From assembly GCF_015840715.1 (NCBI RefSeq), contig NZ_CP060397.1:1694686-1758685 (forward strand): 64,000 nucleotides of DNA, given 5' to 3'. The position numbers and the translations under genes were made by a program. Origin of the DNA: Synechococcus sp. CBW1004 (lineage in GTDB: Bacteria; Cyanobacteriota; Cyanobacteriia; PCC-6307; Cyanobiaceae). Of this stretch, positions 9,555-20,362 are shown piece after piece. Each line of letters starts with the position of its first letter. Within the stretch, counting starts at the first letter, position 1. The notes below the pieces were generated by a model. That model was given only the letters and a program-made list of their open reading frames with translations, searched no databases and was not told where the DNA came from.

Positions 9555-9565
9555 CGTGGAGGCAA

Positions 9566-10621
<1,056 letters not shown>

Positions 10622-11224
10622 TCAGGCCTCGCTCGGATGGGCGATCACCCGGTCGATCAGGCCGTATTCCACTGCCTCGGCCGCACTGAGGAAGTAGTCG
10701 CGGTCGGTGTCCCTGGCGATCTTCTCGAGTGGCTGACCGGTCATGTCAGCCATGCTCTGGTTGAGCATGTCCTTGATGCGCAGGATCTCGCGCGCCTCGA
10801 TCTCGATGTCGCTGGCCTGGCGCTGGCTGGTCCCCCCCAGGGGCTGGTGGATCATGATCCTGCTGTGTGGCAGGGCCAGACGCTTGCCCTTGCTGCCTGC
10901 CGCCAGCAGGAAGGCGCCCATGGAGGCGGCCAGACCGACGCAGATGGTGACGACGTCACTCTTGACGTACTGCATCGTGTCGTAGATGGCCAGGCCGGCG
11001 GTCACCGATCCACCCGGCGAGTTGATGTAGAGATAGATCGGCTTGCTGCTGTCCTCCGAATCGAGATACAGCATCTGCGCCACCAGGCTGTTGGCGATGC
11101 CGTCGCTCACCTCCTGTCCCAGGAACAGGATCCGCTCGACACCCAGGCGTGTGTAGATATCGACCCAGCGCTCGTACTGGCTGCCGGGAAGGCGGTAAGG
11201 AACGCTCGGAGTGCCGATGGGCAT
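10622..11224 (-). CDS. clpP: ATP-dependent Clp protease proteolytic subunit
   Basis: 200 residues, a serine peptidase of the ClpP tetradecamer. The catalytic serine lies in [11 protein letters not shown], the histidine in [11 protein letters not shown], and the aspartate in the [12 protein letters not shown] region. FLGQEVSD and YINSPGGSV are standard. It sits 75 bases downstream of clpR on the same strand. In Synechococcus elongatus the ClpR-ClpP3 pair has this arrangement, so this is most likely the ClpP3-type subunit that forms a mixed ring with ClpR. Confidence 0.95.
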   Translation of the reverse strand: MPIGTPSVPYRLPGSQYERWVDIYTRLGVERILFLGQEVSDGIANSLVAQMLYLDSEDSSKPIYLYINSPGGSVTAGLAIYDTMQYVKSDVVTICVGLAASMGAFLLAAGSKGKRLALPHSRIMIHQPLGGTSQRQASDIEIEAREILRIKDMLNQSMADMTGQPLEKIARDTDRDYFLSAAEAVEYGLIDRVIAHPSEA

Positions 11225-11299
11225 GGTTCAGGGGTGGGAAGAACGGACGGGGGTCGTTGATGGGAAAAGGGGCTGGCCAGGGGCCGGAGCCTGCCCTCC

Positions 11300-11983
11300 T
11301 CAGCCGATGCCGGCTGCGGTGGCCACCGGCTGGTGCACGTCCTTGCGGCTGCTGAGCACCCGGTCGATCAGGCCGTACTCGCGCGCCTCCTCGGCGGTGA
11401 GATAGGTCATGCGGTCGGAATCGCGGGAGAGCTGCTCGACGCTCTTGCCTGTGTTGCCCGAGAGGATCTCGAGCATGGTGTGCTTGTTGTGCAGCACCTC
11501 CTTCGCCCGGATCTGGATGTCACTGGCCTGGCCGCGGGCGCCGGAGCGGGGCTGATGCAGCACGATCGAGGCATGGGGCAGAGCCGCCCGCTGCCCCTTG
11601 GTGCCGGCAGAGAGAATCATCGCGGCGGTCCCCATCGCCTGGCCGATGCAGATGGTGTGCACCGGCGGCTTGACATAGCGCAGGGTGTCGCAGATGGCGA
11701 AGGCCTCGGTCTCGAAGCCGATCGCATCTCCCGAATACCAGCTGGTGCCCGTGGAGTTGATGTAGAAGTAAATCGGCTTCTCTGGATTGTCGAATTCCAG
11801 ATAGAGCAGCTGCGCGATGATCAATTCCGTCACATCGATGCCCATCTGCCGCTTGGCATCGTCGTCCGAGAACAGCGGCAGCCCCAGATAGACGATCCGC
11901 TCCTTCAGCAGCAGCGAAGGCAGATCGGGGGGAGGGGTGCGGAACACGGCCGAATCGCCGTAGTAGGGGGCCGAAGCCGTCAT
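11300..11983 (-). CDS. clpR: Catalytically inactive Clp subunit ClpR
   Basis: 227 residues from the ATG at 11983 (MTASAPYYGDSAVF); the frame stays open to 12097, but the extra 38 residues are Pro/Arg-rich and unlike the family. It is a ClpP homologue in which the nucleophile region reads GQAMGTAAMIL, so Gly replaces the catalytic Ser. This is the hallmark of cyanobacterial and plastid ClpR. The His-containing segment (PHASIVLHQPRSG) remains. The insertion TGTSWYSGDAIGFETEAF is also ClpR-like. It would be a structural member of the ClpP3/R core with the ClpC chaperone. Confidence 0.93.
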   Translation of the reverse strand: MTASAPYYGDSAVFRTPPPDLPSLLLKERIVYLGLPLFSDDDAKRQMGIDVTELIIAQLLYLEFDNPEKPIYFYINSTGTSWYSGDAIGFETEAFAICDTLRYVKPPVHTICIGQAMGTAAMILSAGTKGQRAALPHASIVLHQPRSGARGQASDIQIRAKEVLHNKHTMLEILSGNTGKSVEQLSRDSDRMTYLTAEEAREYGLIDRVLSSRKDVHQPVATAAGIG

Positions 11984-12250
11984 CCACGCACACTTTGGAG
12001 GGAACCCGGAGCCTAGCCGGGTCGGGGAGGCCGCCGTCCGCCGGCTCGGAACGAATGTCCCCTCCGCAGGCGAGAGCCCTGCCGGCGCCCAAGCCACAGC
12101 GGCAACCGAGCGAAACGGGCGAGCCGGCCGAGGGGGGCCTGCGGCCCATCAGGCGCGGTGCCACGCGTCCCTGCCGCTGGAGTGCCCGGCAGCGCATCAC
12201 CAGCGGCAGGGTGTGACCTGCAGATGGGCGGGCACAGCAGCGGTCTCGCC
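11984..12250. other. Intergenic region between the PIN-TRAM gene and clpR
   Basis: 267 bases, very GC-rich. Open frames on both strands are Arg/Pro/Gly-rich shadows. It must hold the clpR promoter on the minus strand, but I see no confident -10/-35 pair or terminator. Confidence 0.4.
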
Positions 12251-13600
12251 TCAGCGACCGGAGCCTCGCCGTTCACGGCGCGAACCCGGCGCCGAGGCGC
12301 CGCGGTCACTGCCCTTGCCGGACCCGGCAGAGCGATCATTCGTGGGCTTCTCCGCGGGGGAAGGCAGCGGCACGGGGCCTAGGGACGTCGCGCGGTCGCT
12401 GGCGGCGCCTGAAGTGGTCCGGGCCGCGCTGGGATCGGCAGCGGCAGTGATCTCCGCGGTCGGTTGGGGCTCGGTGCGGGCAGCGTCACGGTCAGAGCCC
12501 TTCTCAGGGCTGGCTTTATCGGCGGCCTTCTCGAAGGCCCTCTCGCAGCGAGCGAACACCATCCGACCGGTGGGGGTCTGAAGGGCACCGGTGACGGTCA
12601 CCGCCAGGCGCTCCCCGATGCGGCGGCGGGCGTCCTCCACCACCACCATCGTGCCGTCCTCCAGATAGCCGATGCCCTGGTCGGCCTCCTTGCCCTCCCG
12701 CACGATCTTGAGCTGGAGGTCGTCACCCGGCTGCACCTCGGGGCGCAGAGCGATCACCAGCTCGCTCAGATTGAGCGCCTTCAGATCCTGCACCACCGCC
12801 ACCTGAGCCAGGTTGTAGTCGGCCGTCAGCAGGGTGCCACCGGTGTCGGCGGTGAGGCGCAGCAGCTTGTCATCGGCGCCGTTCCCCTCGTAACGGGTGG
12901 TGTTGACCACCAGGCGGCGGCCATAGCGCTCGCGCAGCTCCCCCAGGAGCTTCAGGCCGCGGCGACCCTTGCCGCGCTTCTCGGCGTTCGAGGAATCAGC
13001 CAGGGTCTGCAGTTCGTCGATGACGGCCTGAGCCACGATCACCTGGCCCTCCAGCAGCCCCGAATCGAGCAGACCGCGGATCCGGCCATCGATGATCACG
13101 CTGGTGTCGAGGATCTTGGCGCTGGCGGGCTGCAGCACACCCTCAGCCACCAGCAGTGCCTCAGCGCTGGTGGGGTTGAACAGGCGCAGCAGGGTGCGCC
13201 CATGCACCTCGGCGAGGTTGTAGCCCAGGACCCCGAAGAAGACGTTGCTGAGCACCGCCGCCAGCGGCTTCACCAGCACCACCTCCCAGGGCAGGGGCAG
13301 CAGCAGGATCGGGGCCAGCAGCAGATTGGCCACCAGTAACCCCAGGATCAGGCCAACGGCGCGGCTGATCAGCAGATCGGTGGGCATGCTGCGCACCTGA
13401 GCCATCAGGCGTTTGCGCAGCTGCTGGAAGAAGAAGCCCGCCAGCAGGCCGAAGAAGGCACCGAAACCGGCCAGCACGGTGCGCAGACCCTCGGGATTGG
13501 TCACCTGCAGCAGCAGCTTCTCGGGCAGCAGATCCACCCCCAGCCAGCCCGTGGCGGCGCCGGAGATCAGGAACAGCACCAGGATGAGGGTGTCCACCAT
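12251..13600 (-). CDS. PIN and TRAM domain membrane protein (YacL-like)
   Basis: 449 residues. The N-terminus has four hydrophobic segments (about 4-20, 40-58, 80-105 and 112-130). A PIN nuclease-like domain (about 165-290) follows, with ILDTSVIIDGRI, AQAVIDELQTLAD and LTADYNL supplying the acidic metal-binding residues. A TRAM domain follows (about 295-360, VREGKEADQGIGYLEDGTMVVVE). This is the standard YacL/PilT-N-like plan in Gram-positives and cyanobacteria. The last 90 residues are a low-complexity Ala/Ser/Asp-rich tail ending in Arg/Gly, possibly RNA-binding. Substrate unknown; ribonuclease activity is inferred from the PIN fold. Confidence 0.88.
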   Translation of the reverse strand: MVDTLILVLFLISGAATGWLGVDLLPEKLLLQVTNPEGLRTVLAGFGAFFGLLAGFFFQQLRKRLMAQVRSMPTDLLISRAVGLILGLLVANLLLAPILLLPLPWEVVLVKPLAAVLSNVFFGVLGYNLAEVHGRTLLRLFNPTSAEALLVAEGVLQPASAKILDTSVIIDGRIRGLLDSGLLEGQVIVAQAVIDELQTLADSSNAEKRGKGRRGLKLLGELRERYGRRLVVNTTRYEGNGADDKLLRLTADTGGTLLTADYNLAQVAVVQDLKALNLSELVIALRPEVQPGDDLQLKIVREGKEADQGIGYLEDGTMVVVEDARRRIGERLAVTVTGALQTPTGRMVFARCERAFEKAADKASPEKGSDRDAARTEPQPTAEITAAADPSAARTTSGAASDRATSLGPVPLPSPAEKPTNDRSAGSGKGSDRGASAPGSRRERRGSGR

Positions 13601-13637
13601 GGCGTCGTCCGGAGGCCCGTCGCGTCAGCATCGCAGC

Positions 13638-14924
13638 ATGCCCGATTCAGCGCCCGTTGCCAGGCCTGGGTTACCGCCCTTGAACCCGCGCTCGGCCTAT
13701 CTGCACATCCCCTTCTGCCATCGGCGCTGCTTCTACTGCGATTTCGCCGTGGTTCCCCTTGGAGACCGAGCCGATGGCGCGGAGGGCCCCGGGTCCGCGT
13801 CGATCGCGAGCTACCTGAATCTGCTGCGACGCGAGATCGCCCAGTCCCCGGATGGCCCCCCTCTGTCGACGGTGTATCTGGGGGGCGGCACCCCTTCGCT
13901 GCTCACCCCCGACCAGGTCGGCGGCCTCCTCGAGGCTCTGCAGCGCCGCTTCGGCCTGGCGCCCGGTGCCGAGATCAGCCTGGAGATGGATCCGGCGAGC
14001 TTCGATCAGCCGCGCCTGCAGGGCTATCTGTCGGCCGGCATCAACCGCGTCAGCCTCGGCGGTCAGAGCTTCGACGATGCCGTGCTCGCCGACCTGGGCC
14101 GACGTCACCGGGCCGCCGATCTGCTGGAGGCCGCCGGCTGGCTGCGGGAGGCACAGCGGCGCGGGGCGCTGCGCAGCTGGAGCCTCGATCTGCTGCAGGC
14201 CCTGCCGGGGCAGGATCCGCCGCGCTGGCGGGAACAACTGGCGCAGGCGATCGCCCTGGAGCCGCCCCACCTCTCGATCTACGACCTGATCGTGGAGCCG
14301 GGCACCGTGTTCGCGTTCCGCCAGCGCCATGGGCAGCTGAACCTGCCGGAGGAGGACACCGCTGCCGACCTGATGCTGCTCACAGGCCGGCACCTGGCGG
14401 CGGCGGGCTACGGCCACTACGAGATCTCCAACTACGCCCTGCCCGGCCATGCCAGCCGCCACAACCGCGTGTACTGGAGCGGGGCCGGCTGGTGGGGCTT
14501 CGGCATGGGCGCCACCGCCGCCCCGCACGGCGTGAGGCAGGCACGCCCCCGCACCCGAGAGGCCTATGCCGCCTGGCTGTCTGAGCAGAAGCGGCCCCCG
14601 GAGTCCGGGATGGGCTCCGTCGATGCGCCCCCTGCAGGGATCGGCGACACGGAGGAGCCTGGGGTGGACTGGGAGGACCGCTGGCTGGTGGGGCTGCGGC
14701 GCCGGGAAGGGGTGCATGCCGAACGGCTGTTCGAGGCGGTGGGGCTGGGTCCTCGGATGCTGAACGGGCTGCGCGAGCGGCTGGCCGCGTTCGAGCAGCA
14801 GGGCCTGCTGCAGGTGGAGGGCCCGCGCTGGCGGCTCAGCGATCCCGAGGGGCTGGCCCTCAGCAACGCGGTGCTGCGTGAGCTTCTGGTCTGGTGGGAG
14901 GAGCGACAGCCGACAGGCCGCTGA
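13638..14924 (+). CDS. hemW: HemW-like radical SAM protein (coproporphyrinogen oxidase homologue)
   Basis: 428 residues from the ATG at 13638 ([11 protein letters not shown]). The frame is open from 13413, but that part overlaps the oppositely oriented PIN-TRAM gene. [20 protein letters not shown] holds the radical SAM CxxxCxxC plus the extra Cys typical of HemN/Hem[35 protein letters not shown] and [12 protein letters not shown] follow. HemW proteins bind haem and are thought to act as haem chaperones or insertases; many are misannotated as HemN. The length and lack of the long HemN N-terminus favour HemW. Its last 65 bases overlap the end of panB on the other strand. Confidence 0.88.
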   Translation: MPDSAPVARPGLPPLNPRSAYLHIPFCHRRCFYCDFAVVPLGDRADGAEGPGSASIASYLNLLRREIAQSPDGPPLSTVYLGGGTPSLLTPDQVGGLLEALQRRFGLAPGAEISLEMDPASFDQPRLQGYLSAGINRVSLGGQSFDDAVLADLGRRHRAADLLEAAGWLREAQRRGALRSWSLDLLQALPGQDPPRWREQLAQAIALEPPHLSIYDLIVEPGTVFAFRQRHGQLNLPEEDTAADLMLLTGRHLAAAGYGHYEISNYALPGHASRHNRVYWSGAGWWGFGMGATAAPHGVRQARPRTREAYAAWLSEQKRPPESGMGSVDAPPAGIGDTEEPGVDWEDRWLVGLRRREGVHAERLFEAVGLGPRMLNGLRERLAAFEQQGLLQVEGPRWRLSDPEGLALSNAVLRELLVWWEERQPTGR

Positions 14925-15750
14925 TCCACTGACGCAGTGCCGTGGTCGCCAGAGCGCGACCCTCGAGCAGTGGCGGCGAGAAGGGAGGCTGGCGCTCCGT
15001 CAGACCGAGCAGGTCGGCCGTGACACGCACCTGCCCGTCGCAGCCGTCGCCGGCGCCGATGCCGATCACCGGGATCCGCAGGCTGCGGCTCACCTCCAGC
15101 GCCAGCGTGGAGGGCACATGCTCGAGCACCAGGGAGAAGCAACCCACGGCCTCCAGGCGCTCCGCCTGCCGCCGCAGGCGCTCCTGGGCCAATGGGTCGC
15201 GGGCCTGGCGGCGGTAGCCGAGCTGATGCACCGACTGAGGAGTCAGACCGAGGTGCCCCATCACCGGAATGCCGCTGCGCACCATGCGGTCGATCACCGC
15301 CAGGGTCTCGGGTTCAGCGCCTTCGAGCTTCACCGCTGCCGCAGGGGACTCCTTCAGCACCCGTCCGGCAGCGGCCAGGGCCTCATCGGCGCTGCACTGA
15401 TAGGCGAGAAAGGGCAGATCACAGATCAGCAGCGGCGTGCGCGGCAGCGGCCGACGAACCAGCGCATCGGCACGCTCCTCTGCGGTCGCGGGCGGATCAG
15501 GGTGGCGCAACCGCTGCAGGGCCCAGGCCTCAAGACCCCGCCCGACGGCGCGGGTGTGATGCAGCATCTCGTCGAGGGTCACCGGCAAGGTGGTGCCATG
15601 GCCGAGAACCGTCATCGCCAGGGAGTCCCCCACCAGAAGCGCATCAGCTCCGGCCTCAGCCACCACGGCGGCGGAGAGGGCGTCCCAGGCGGTGAGCACC
15701 GAGATCGGCCGCCCCTCCTGCTTCCGGAGCTGTAGATCGGCGGGACGCAT
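14860..15750 (-). CDS. panB: 3-methyl-2-oxobutanoate hydroxymethyltransferase
   Basis: 296 residues from the ATG at 15750 ([13 protein letters not shown]). It is the first committed enzyme of pantothenate synthesis, using methylene-tetrahydrofolate and a divalent metal. Visible motifs are [29 protein letters not shown] (metal-binding Asp), [39 protein letters not shown]-like GYRRQA, and [14 protein letters not shown]. The C-terminus is about 25 residues longer than usual and its coding sequence overlaps hemW tail to tail by 65 bases, so the tail may be a late extension. An upstream start at 15825 would add 25 low-complexity residues and reach the SRP RNA gene. Confidence 0.93.
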   Translation of the reverse strand: MRPADLQLRKQEGRPISVLTAWDALSAAVVAEAGADALLVGDSLAMTVLGHGTTLPVTLDEMLHHTRAVGRGLEAWALQRLRHPDPPATAEERADALVRRPLPRTPLLICDLPFLAYQCSADEALAAAGRVLKESPAAAVKLEGAEPETLAVIDRMVRSGIPVMGHLGLTPQSVHQLGYRRQARDPLAQERLRRQAERLEAVGCFSLVLEHVPSTLALEVSRSLRIPVIGIGAGDGCDGQVRVTADLLGLTERQPPFSPPLLEGRALATTALRQWISGLSAVAPPTRPEAHAAPRC

Positions 15751-15800
15751 CGTCACGACTGGCGGGAAACCGGCAGGGTCCGGTGGGGAGGGGCCATTGC

Positions 15801-15806
15801 TAGCAT
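15801..15806 (+). promoter_or_regulatory. Likely -10 element of the SRP RNA gene
   Basis: TAGCAT lies about 8 bases before the expected 5' end of the SRP RNA, between the divergent panB start and the RNA. No clear -35 hexamer is seen. Inference from position and match to TATAAT. Confidence 0.4.
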
Positions 15807-15813
15807 CATCGCG

Positions 15814-15910
15814 ACTCGGACCCACGCGGCCCGGACGCCCAAATCTGGTCAGGACCGGAAGGGAGCAGCCACACGGGATGCTCAGGGCAGGCGTGGTCTC
15901 CGGGTCACCA
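15814..15910 (+). ncRNA. ffs: Signal recognition particle RNA (4.5S type)
   Basis: The apical domain consensus is clear around 15848-15870: GGTCAGGACCGGAAGGGAG followed by CAGCC, the Ffh-binding internal loop and tetraloop of bacterial small SRP RNA. Flanking arms pair: GACCC near 15818 with GGGTC near 15903, and GACGCCC with GGGCAGGCGT, giving one long hairpin of about 97 bases. It works with Ffh and FtsY in co-translational targeting to the plasma and thylakoid membranes. The exact ends are estimated from the pairing. Confidence 0.93.
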
Positions 15911-16466
15911 CATGCAGAGGTGACCGACCCTCACGGGCCGAGTCGTCGCAGTCCGGCTGGTCCGCTGTCGACCAGAGGCCTCTTCTCAGCTAAGGGAGCT
16001 CGTCAGCAGCCGCGCCCCCCGGCCCAAGGACGCGGCTGAGGGGAGCGCTCAAGGTCCGGGATGGCGAAGTCCTCCCCGTGCCACTTCGCCGAAGGTGGTG
16101 AGTGGGTGTCTTGTGCGATGGGTTTCTTCCGCGATCTTTCCGGAGCCCGGCAAGCCTCAGGAGACCGGACCAATCCCGATCGGATTCGCACAACGTCTGT
16201 TCGGAGCGACGGCTTTTCGGCAGGACAGCTGTTCGGCCCGACGCCTCTGCTCCTGTGCTTTGCAATCGCGGTGGACGGCGAACAAGATGGAGAGGCGGCG
16301 GACGAACGACCGTCTCAGCGGCTCTCACCGGCGCGGGGCAGGAGCACCCGCCTGGGTTCCAGACTCAACGATCCCACCGGCGAGCCAGGCTCAGGGACAC
16401 CACTCCATGGGAGGGATGTCCCTGAGCCTGGCTCGGGATCGGGTCTGAAGGGCACAAACAGCCGGT
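15911..16466. other. Gene-poor interval between SRP RNA and ftsZ
   Basis: 556 bases converging on ftsZ. Open frames of 100-140 residues exist on both strands (for example 16061-16492 plus) but are Arg/Gly/Ser-rich and match nothing I know. The only convincing structure is the long inverted repeat at 16381-16435. An unrecognised structured RNA cannot be excluded; I see no RNase P, 6S or tmRNA signature. Confidence 0.4.
16381..16435 (-). terminator. Perfect 19-bp inverted repeat downstream of ftsZ
   Basis: CGAGCCAGGCTCAGGGACA at 16381 pairs perfectly with its complement at 16417-16435. The 17-base loop holds a further CTCC/GGAG pairing. It begins 31 bases past the ftsZ stop. There is no T-run on either side, so it is either a factor-independent stop of unusual form or an mRNA-stabilising element. 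Confidence 0.6.
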
Positions 16467-17675
16467 TCAGTCGATGCGGGTCTGACGATTGAGGAGGAAG
16501 GGTGGAATCATGGCGCCGCGGTCCTCGCTGGAGGAGGTGGCCGTGAGCGGCTCGGTGAAGCTGCTAGGCCTGGGTTCGGGACGGTAGGTGGCGCCGCTGT
16601 CGAAGCCCGTGGCGATCACCGTGACGTGGATCTCGCCCTCGAGCGCCTCATCCACCACCGCACCCACGATGATGTTGGCGTCGGGATCGACCATGTCGTA
16701 GATCACTTCAGAGGCCGTGGTCATGTCCTCGAGGGTCATGTCCTTGCCGCCACTGATGTTGATCACGCAGCCGCGGGCACCATCGATCCGGGCCGACTCC
16801 AGCAACGGCGAAGTCATCGCCGCCTGGGCAGCCTCGCTGGCACGGGAACGACCGGAACCGACGCCGATGCCGAGCAGGGCGGTGCCGGCATCAGCCATCA
16901 CCGAGCGCACGTCAGCGAAGTCGACATTGACCAGGCCCGCCTTGGTGATGATGTCGCTGATGCCCTTGACGCCCATGCGCAACACATCATCGGCGGCACG
17001 GAAGGCATCCTGAAGCGGGGCACCGGCGATCGCATCCCGCAGGCGGTCATTGGGGATGACGATCAGGGTGTCGACATGCTCCGCCAGCCGAGCGATGCCC
17101 TCCTCGGCCTGGCGCAGGCGCTTGCGGCCTTCGAACCCGAAAGGCTTGGTGACGATGCCCACGGTGAGGGCGCCGCACTCCTTGGCCACCTCGGCCAGGA
17201 TCGGTGCCGCCCCGGTGCCGGTGCCGCCACCCATGCCGGCAGCGATGAACACCAGGTCGGTGCCCTGCAGGGACTGCTGCAGCTCGGTTCTCGACTCCTC
17301 CGCTGCCTTCTGGCCGATGACCGGGTTGCCACCGGCGCCGAGGCCGCGGGTCAGCTTCTGGCCGAGCTGGATGCGATTGCTCGCCGAGGACTGGAGCAGA
17401 GCCTGGGCGTCGGTGTTGAGCACCCGATAACCCACCCCCTGCAGATCAGAGGCGATCATGCGGTTCACGGCGTTGCTGCCGCCCCCGCCGACTCCAATGA
17501 CCTCGATGCGGGCCGTCTGACTCGGAACGATCCCGTTGGCGCTGGGCGAGGTCTCGGTCATGTGGTGGGGCTCGTCGTAGGGGGGCGCCGCAGGCTCGGG
17601 AGACGGGGGAACGGACACAGCCAGGCCTGGATCAAGGACCTTCGCCGGAGGAAATCCGTTGGACTGCGGTTGCAT
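16467..17675 (-). CDS. ftsZ: Cell division protein FtsZ
   Basis: 402 residues from the ATG at 17675 ([10 protein letters not shown]). It is the tubulin-like GTPase that forms the division ring. Motifs: [17 protein letters not shown], the tubulin signature [22 protein letters not shown], the T7-loop [11 protein letters not shown], and the C-terminal [10 protein letters not shown] peptide that would contact membrane tethers. The roughly 55-residue N-terminal lead before the GTPase is Pro/Ser-rich, as in other cyanobacteria; an internal ATG ([10 protein letters not shown]) would shorten it. It is last in a minus-strand block ddl - small membrane protein - ftsQ - ftsZ, 127 bases after ftsQ. Confidence 0.96.
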   Translation of the reverse strand: MQPQSNGFPPAKVLDPGLAVSVPPSPEPAAPPYDEPHHMTETSPSANGIVPSQTARIEVIGVGGGGSNAVNRMIASDLQGVGYRVLNTDAQALLQSSASNRIQLGQKLTRGLGAGGNPVIGQKAAEESRTELQQSLQGTDLVFIAAGMGGGTGTGAAPILAEVAKECGALTVGIVTKPFGFEGRKRLRQAEEGIARLAEHVDTLIVIPNDRLRDAIAGAPLQDAFRAADDVLRMGVKGISDIITKAGLVNVDFADVRSVMADAGTALLGIGVGSGRSRASEAAQAAMTSPLLESARIDGARGCVINISGGKDMTLEDMTTASEVIYDMVDPDANIIVGAVVDEALEGEIHVTVIATGFDSGATYRPEPRPSSFTEPLTATSSSEDRGAMIPPFLLNRQTRID

Positions 17676-17802
17676 TATGTCGGGGGGGAGGGCCCAGGCC
17701 TGGTGTGAGTAGAACAGATTGTCCCCAAATGCAGCGCCAGGCAATCACCTGTGTGCGATGGCTGGCGGACCGCGGCGAGTTTAGTGGGGGAGTGGGGTGT
17801 AC

Positions 17803-18729
17803 TTACTGGCCCCCTGGAGGCCTGCGGGCCGTCGCCGGACTGCCCTCATCGAGGATGCGCACCGCACCGGCCAGGCTGAGCTCAGGCTGTTCAGGGTCGC
17901 TGAGATCGATCCACTCCGGCCGCTTGCCGCGGATCTGGGCGGGCAGCGTGCGATTGAGGTGTGAGGCCACCTCCAGGCGTCGTCGCAGCTGCCCGTCGAC
18001 AGGACCGAGGCGCAGGGAGCCGAGTTCCCTGGTGGTCAGCCACAGGTCACCGCTCTCATCGAAGCGGACCTCCTTGAGACCCGGACCGATCAAGGCTCGG
18101 TTAGCCAGCACCGCAGCCAGGGCCGGGCGGTGCCGCTCCTGCCAGCCGATCACCATGATGTCGCTGTGGGGCTGAATCGCCAGCCCTGCGCTCTGGCGCT
18201 GATCGATCCAGTTGCCGACGCGATCGATGAAGCCCGGCTCAGGGCCATGGAGACCGCGCCGCTGGGCGCGGGCCAGCGCCTGGCGATCCACCAGTTCCAC
18301 CCGCAGACGAGGCGGCAGCATCCAGCGGCTGACGCGCACCTGCTCCACCGGCAGAGCGGCCGAAAGCGTGGCTCTCAGTTCACGCGGGCGCAGGGCCAGC
18401 AGCGGCAGCGGGAAGCGCAGCTGACCCGCCTGGATCACCTGCTCGCGGCTGACCATGCGGCTGCCGCTGACCTCGACCTGCGACGGGCTCTGCAGCATCC
18501 AGCCCTGTCGCAGAAGCACCGTGGCCAGGCCGGCCGAGAGGCCGCTGAAGACCACCAGCCTCCAGAGATTGCGCCACCGCTCGGCCCGGCGCTGCTGGCG
18601 GAGCTCCCGTCGACGCGCCGCGCCCGGCGGCAGGGGAACGGTCGCCGCCGGCGTGGCACGCGGGGAGGCTTCCGCCGCCTCAGGGGATGGATCGCTGTCG
18701 CTGCCCGTGGTCATGGAGGAGGCACTCAT
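17803..18729 (-). CDS. ftsQ: Cell division protein FtsQ/DivIB
   Basis: 308 residues. A Pro/Ala-rich cytosolic N-terminus (about 1-60, with a basic RRRELRQQRRAERWRN stretch) leads into one membrane helix (about 60-78, VVFSGLSAGLATVLL). A POTRA domain follows (about 83-155, VEVSGSRMVSREQVIQAG...VEQVRVSRWMLPPRLRVELVDR), then a beta-rich domain (KEVRFDESGDLWLTT). This is the standard FtsQ layout, a bitopic divisome protein linking early and late division factors. Its place between ddl and ftsZ is the classical dcw order. Confidence 0.88.
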   Translation of the reverse strand: MSASSMTTGSDSDPSPEAAEASPRATPAATVPLPPGAARRRELRQQRRAERWRNLWRLVVFSGLSAGLATVLLRQGWMLQSPSQVEVSGSRMVSREQVIQAGQLRFPLPLLALRPRELRATLSAALPVEQVRVSRWMLPPRLRVELVDRQALARAQRRGLHGPEPGFIDRVGNWIDQRQSAGLAIQPHSDIMVIGWQERHRPALAAVLANRALIGPGLKEVRFDESGDLWLTTRELGSLRLGPVDGQLRRRLEVASHLNRTLPAQIRGKRPEWIDLSDPEQPELSLAGAVRILDEGSPATARRPPGGQ

Positions 18730-18759
18730 CGTTCCGGGGTGGACATGGCGGTGGGGGAT

Positions 18760-19170
18760 TCAGAGATCGCAGCGGGAGCGGGCCATGAGCTCGCCGATCC
18801 ACTGGCGGGCACGCTGGGCATCGGCGAAGGGAAGATCCTTCTGCTGGCCGCCGCCCACCAGACGCAGCCGGCAGGCGCCCTGACTCTCCTCGGTGAGGGG
18901 CGCCTCCCCGGAATGCAGGGACAGCAGTTCGACCAGTTCCAGAGTCTTGATGACGAATTCGCCCTCCGGCTCGAAGCGACCCGCCGAGAAGCGACTCCAG
19001 GTGAGCAGACCATCACGCAGGCGAGCGGCACCGCAGGCATCGAGCTTGGCCAGCTCGGCGCCCTCCGCCCATTCACGGAACAATCGCTGACGCCGGCGCT
19101 CCAGCCAGCCCAGGCCGGTGAGCAGAACGAACACCAGCAGCAGCGGCAACCAGAGCAGGCCGTGGCTCAT
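18760..19170 (-). CDS. Conserved hypothetical membrane-anchored protein between ddl and ftsQ
   Basis: 136 residues from the ATG at 19170 ([14 protein letters not shown]), whose ATG overlaps the ddl TGA as ATGA, implying translational coupling. One N-terminal membrane helix (about 4-22) is followed by a basic segment ([11 protein letters not shown]) and a soluble domain with [19 protein letters not shown] and a C-terminal [15 protein letters not shown]. No named family recognised. Its position suggests a role with the wall and division genes, but that is context only. Confidence 0.65.
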   Translation of the reverse strand: MSHGLLWLPLLLVFVLLTGLGWLERRRQRLFREWAEGAELAKLDACGAARLRDGLLTWSRFSAGRFEPEGEFVIKTLELVELLSLHSGEAPLTEESQGACRLRLVGGGQQKDLPFADAQRARQWIGELMARSRCDL

Positions 19171-20258
19171 GGGTGGATCTCCCCAGGGGAGTGATGAGGC
19201 GCCAGCGATTCTCTCGCTCCCCGCACGAGTTCGTGGACCAGATCGGGGAGCTCCAGACCGCTGGCCTGCCACAGCATCGGATACATGCTCAGGCTGGTGA
19301 AGCCGGGGAAGGTGTTGATCTCGTTGAGCCAGAGAGCGCCCGTGGCTTCCTCGTAAAAGAAGTCGACACGCGACAGGCCGCTGGCGGCGACGGCATGACA
19401 GGCCTCGATCGCCATGCGGCGCACCCGCTCAGCCACATCCCCGGGAACCTGCGCCGGGATCACGGTATGGCTGAGACCATCGCTGTACTTGGTGTCGTAG
19501 TCGTACCAGTCGGCGTCGAAGCGGATCTCGCCCACCACCGACGCCCGCAGCTCGCGCGTGCCCAGCACCGCACACTCCAGCTCGCGGGCCTGCACCCCCT
19601 GCTCCACCACGAGGCGCGGATCGAGAGCCGCAGCAGTGCGCAGACCCTGCAGAAGAGTGTCGCGATCGCTCGCCTTGCTGATCCCCACCGAGGAGCCGAG
19701 ATTGGCCGGCTTGACGAAACAGGGGAAGCCCAGCCGGGCCTCGAGACGATCGAGAAGAGCCTCGGGAGCGGCCGCCAGCTCGGCCGCCTGCACACAGACG
19801 TACGGCACCTGGGGGAGTCCGGCGGCCGCGAAGGCCGCCTTCATCGCCTGCTTGTCCATACCGACCGCGGAGCCCAGCACCCCGGAGCCCACAAACGGCA
19901 CCTGCATCAGGGTGAACAGCCCCTGGATGGTGCCATCCTCCCCATTGGGGCCATGCAGCACCGGCAGCCACACCTCCACATCCAGAGCTCCGGCAGGGAA
20001 GCCCTGGAAACCGGGGCGGGACACCGCGCCAAGCTCCTCGGGCCTCGCCGGGGTCCCCGCCTGCAGCACCGCCTGCGCCTCCGGCTCGCCCCACCAGCGC
20101 CCCAGCTGATCGATATAGAAGCAGCGCACCAGGTAGCGCTCGGCGTTGGCGCCCTGCCGCAGAGCCCCGAGCACGGTGGCGGCCGAGCGAATCGAGACGG
20201 CGTGCTCGCCGGAGGCCCCCCCGAACACCAGACCGACGCAGACGGGAGAGTGGGGCAT
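19167..20258 (-). CDS. ddl: D-alanine--D-alanine ligase
   Basis: 363 residues from the ATG at 20258 ([14 protein letters not shown]). It joins two D-alanines with ATP to make the dipeptide of peptidoglycan precursors. The N-terminal [19 protein letters not shown] carries the diagnostic G-x-S-x-E-H. The ATP-grasp core has [38 protein letters not shown], and [19 protein letters not shown] with the Mg-binding Asn and Glu. The frame opens at 20306, but the added 16 residues are not family-like. It is followed by a translationally coupled small membrane protein. Confidence 0.95.
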   Translation of the reverse strand: MPHSPVCVGLVFGGASGEHAVSIRSAATVLGALRQGANAERYLVRCFYIDQLGRWWGEPEAQAVLQAGTPARPEELGAVSRPGFQGFPAGALDVEVWLPVLHGPNGEDGTIQGLFTLMQVPFVGSGVLGSAVGMDKQAMKAAFAAAGLPQVPYVCVQAAELAAAPEALLDRLEARLGFPCFVKPANLGSSVGISKASDRDTLLQGLRTAAALDPRLVVEQGVQARELECAVLGTRELRASVVGEIRFDADWYDYDTKYSDGLSHTVIPAQVPGDVAERVRRMAIEACHAVAASGLSRVDFFYEEATGALWLNEINTFPGFTSLSMYPMLWQASGLELPDLVHELVRGARESLAPHHSPGEIHP

Positions 20259-20362
20259 CCGGACGCGCAGCAGCGCCCTGGGGGAGCGCCATCGAAACGG
20301 CGCCAAACGTATCAGTGATCCCGCCGCTGACCAGGGGGCGGCGACGGCTGTCGCGCCGGGAT

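Noticed and set aside
9281-9565. 94-codon minus-strand frame ending in a TTGA overlap with cobD
   Set aside because: Its 5' half runs through the ilvC terminator and a hairpin; only a GTG right after the T-run could start it. No family seen.
16061-16492. 143-codon plus-strand frame next to ftsZ
   Set aside because: Low-complexity, overlaps the long hairpin and the ftsZ end, resembles no protein.
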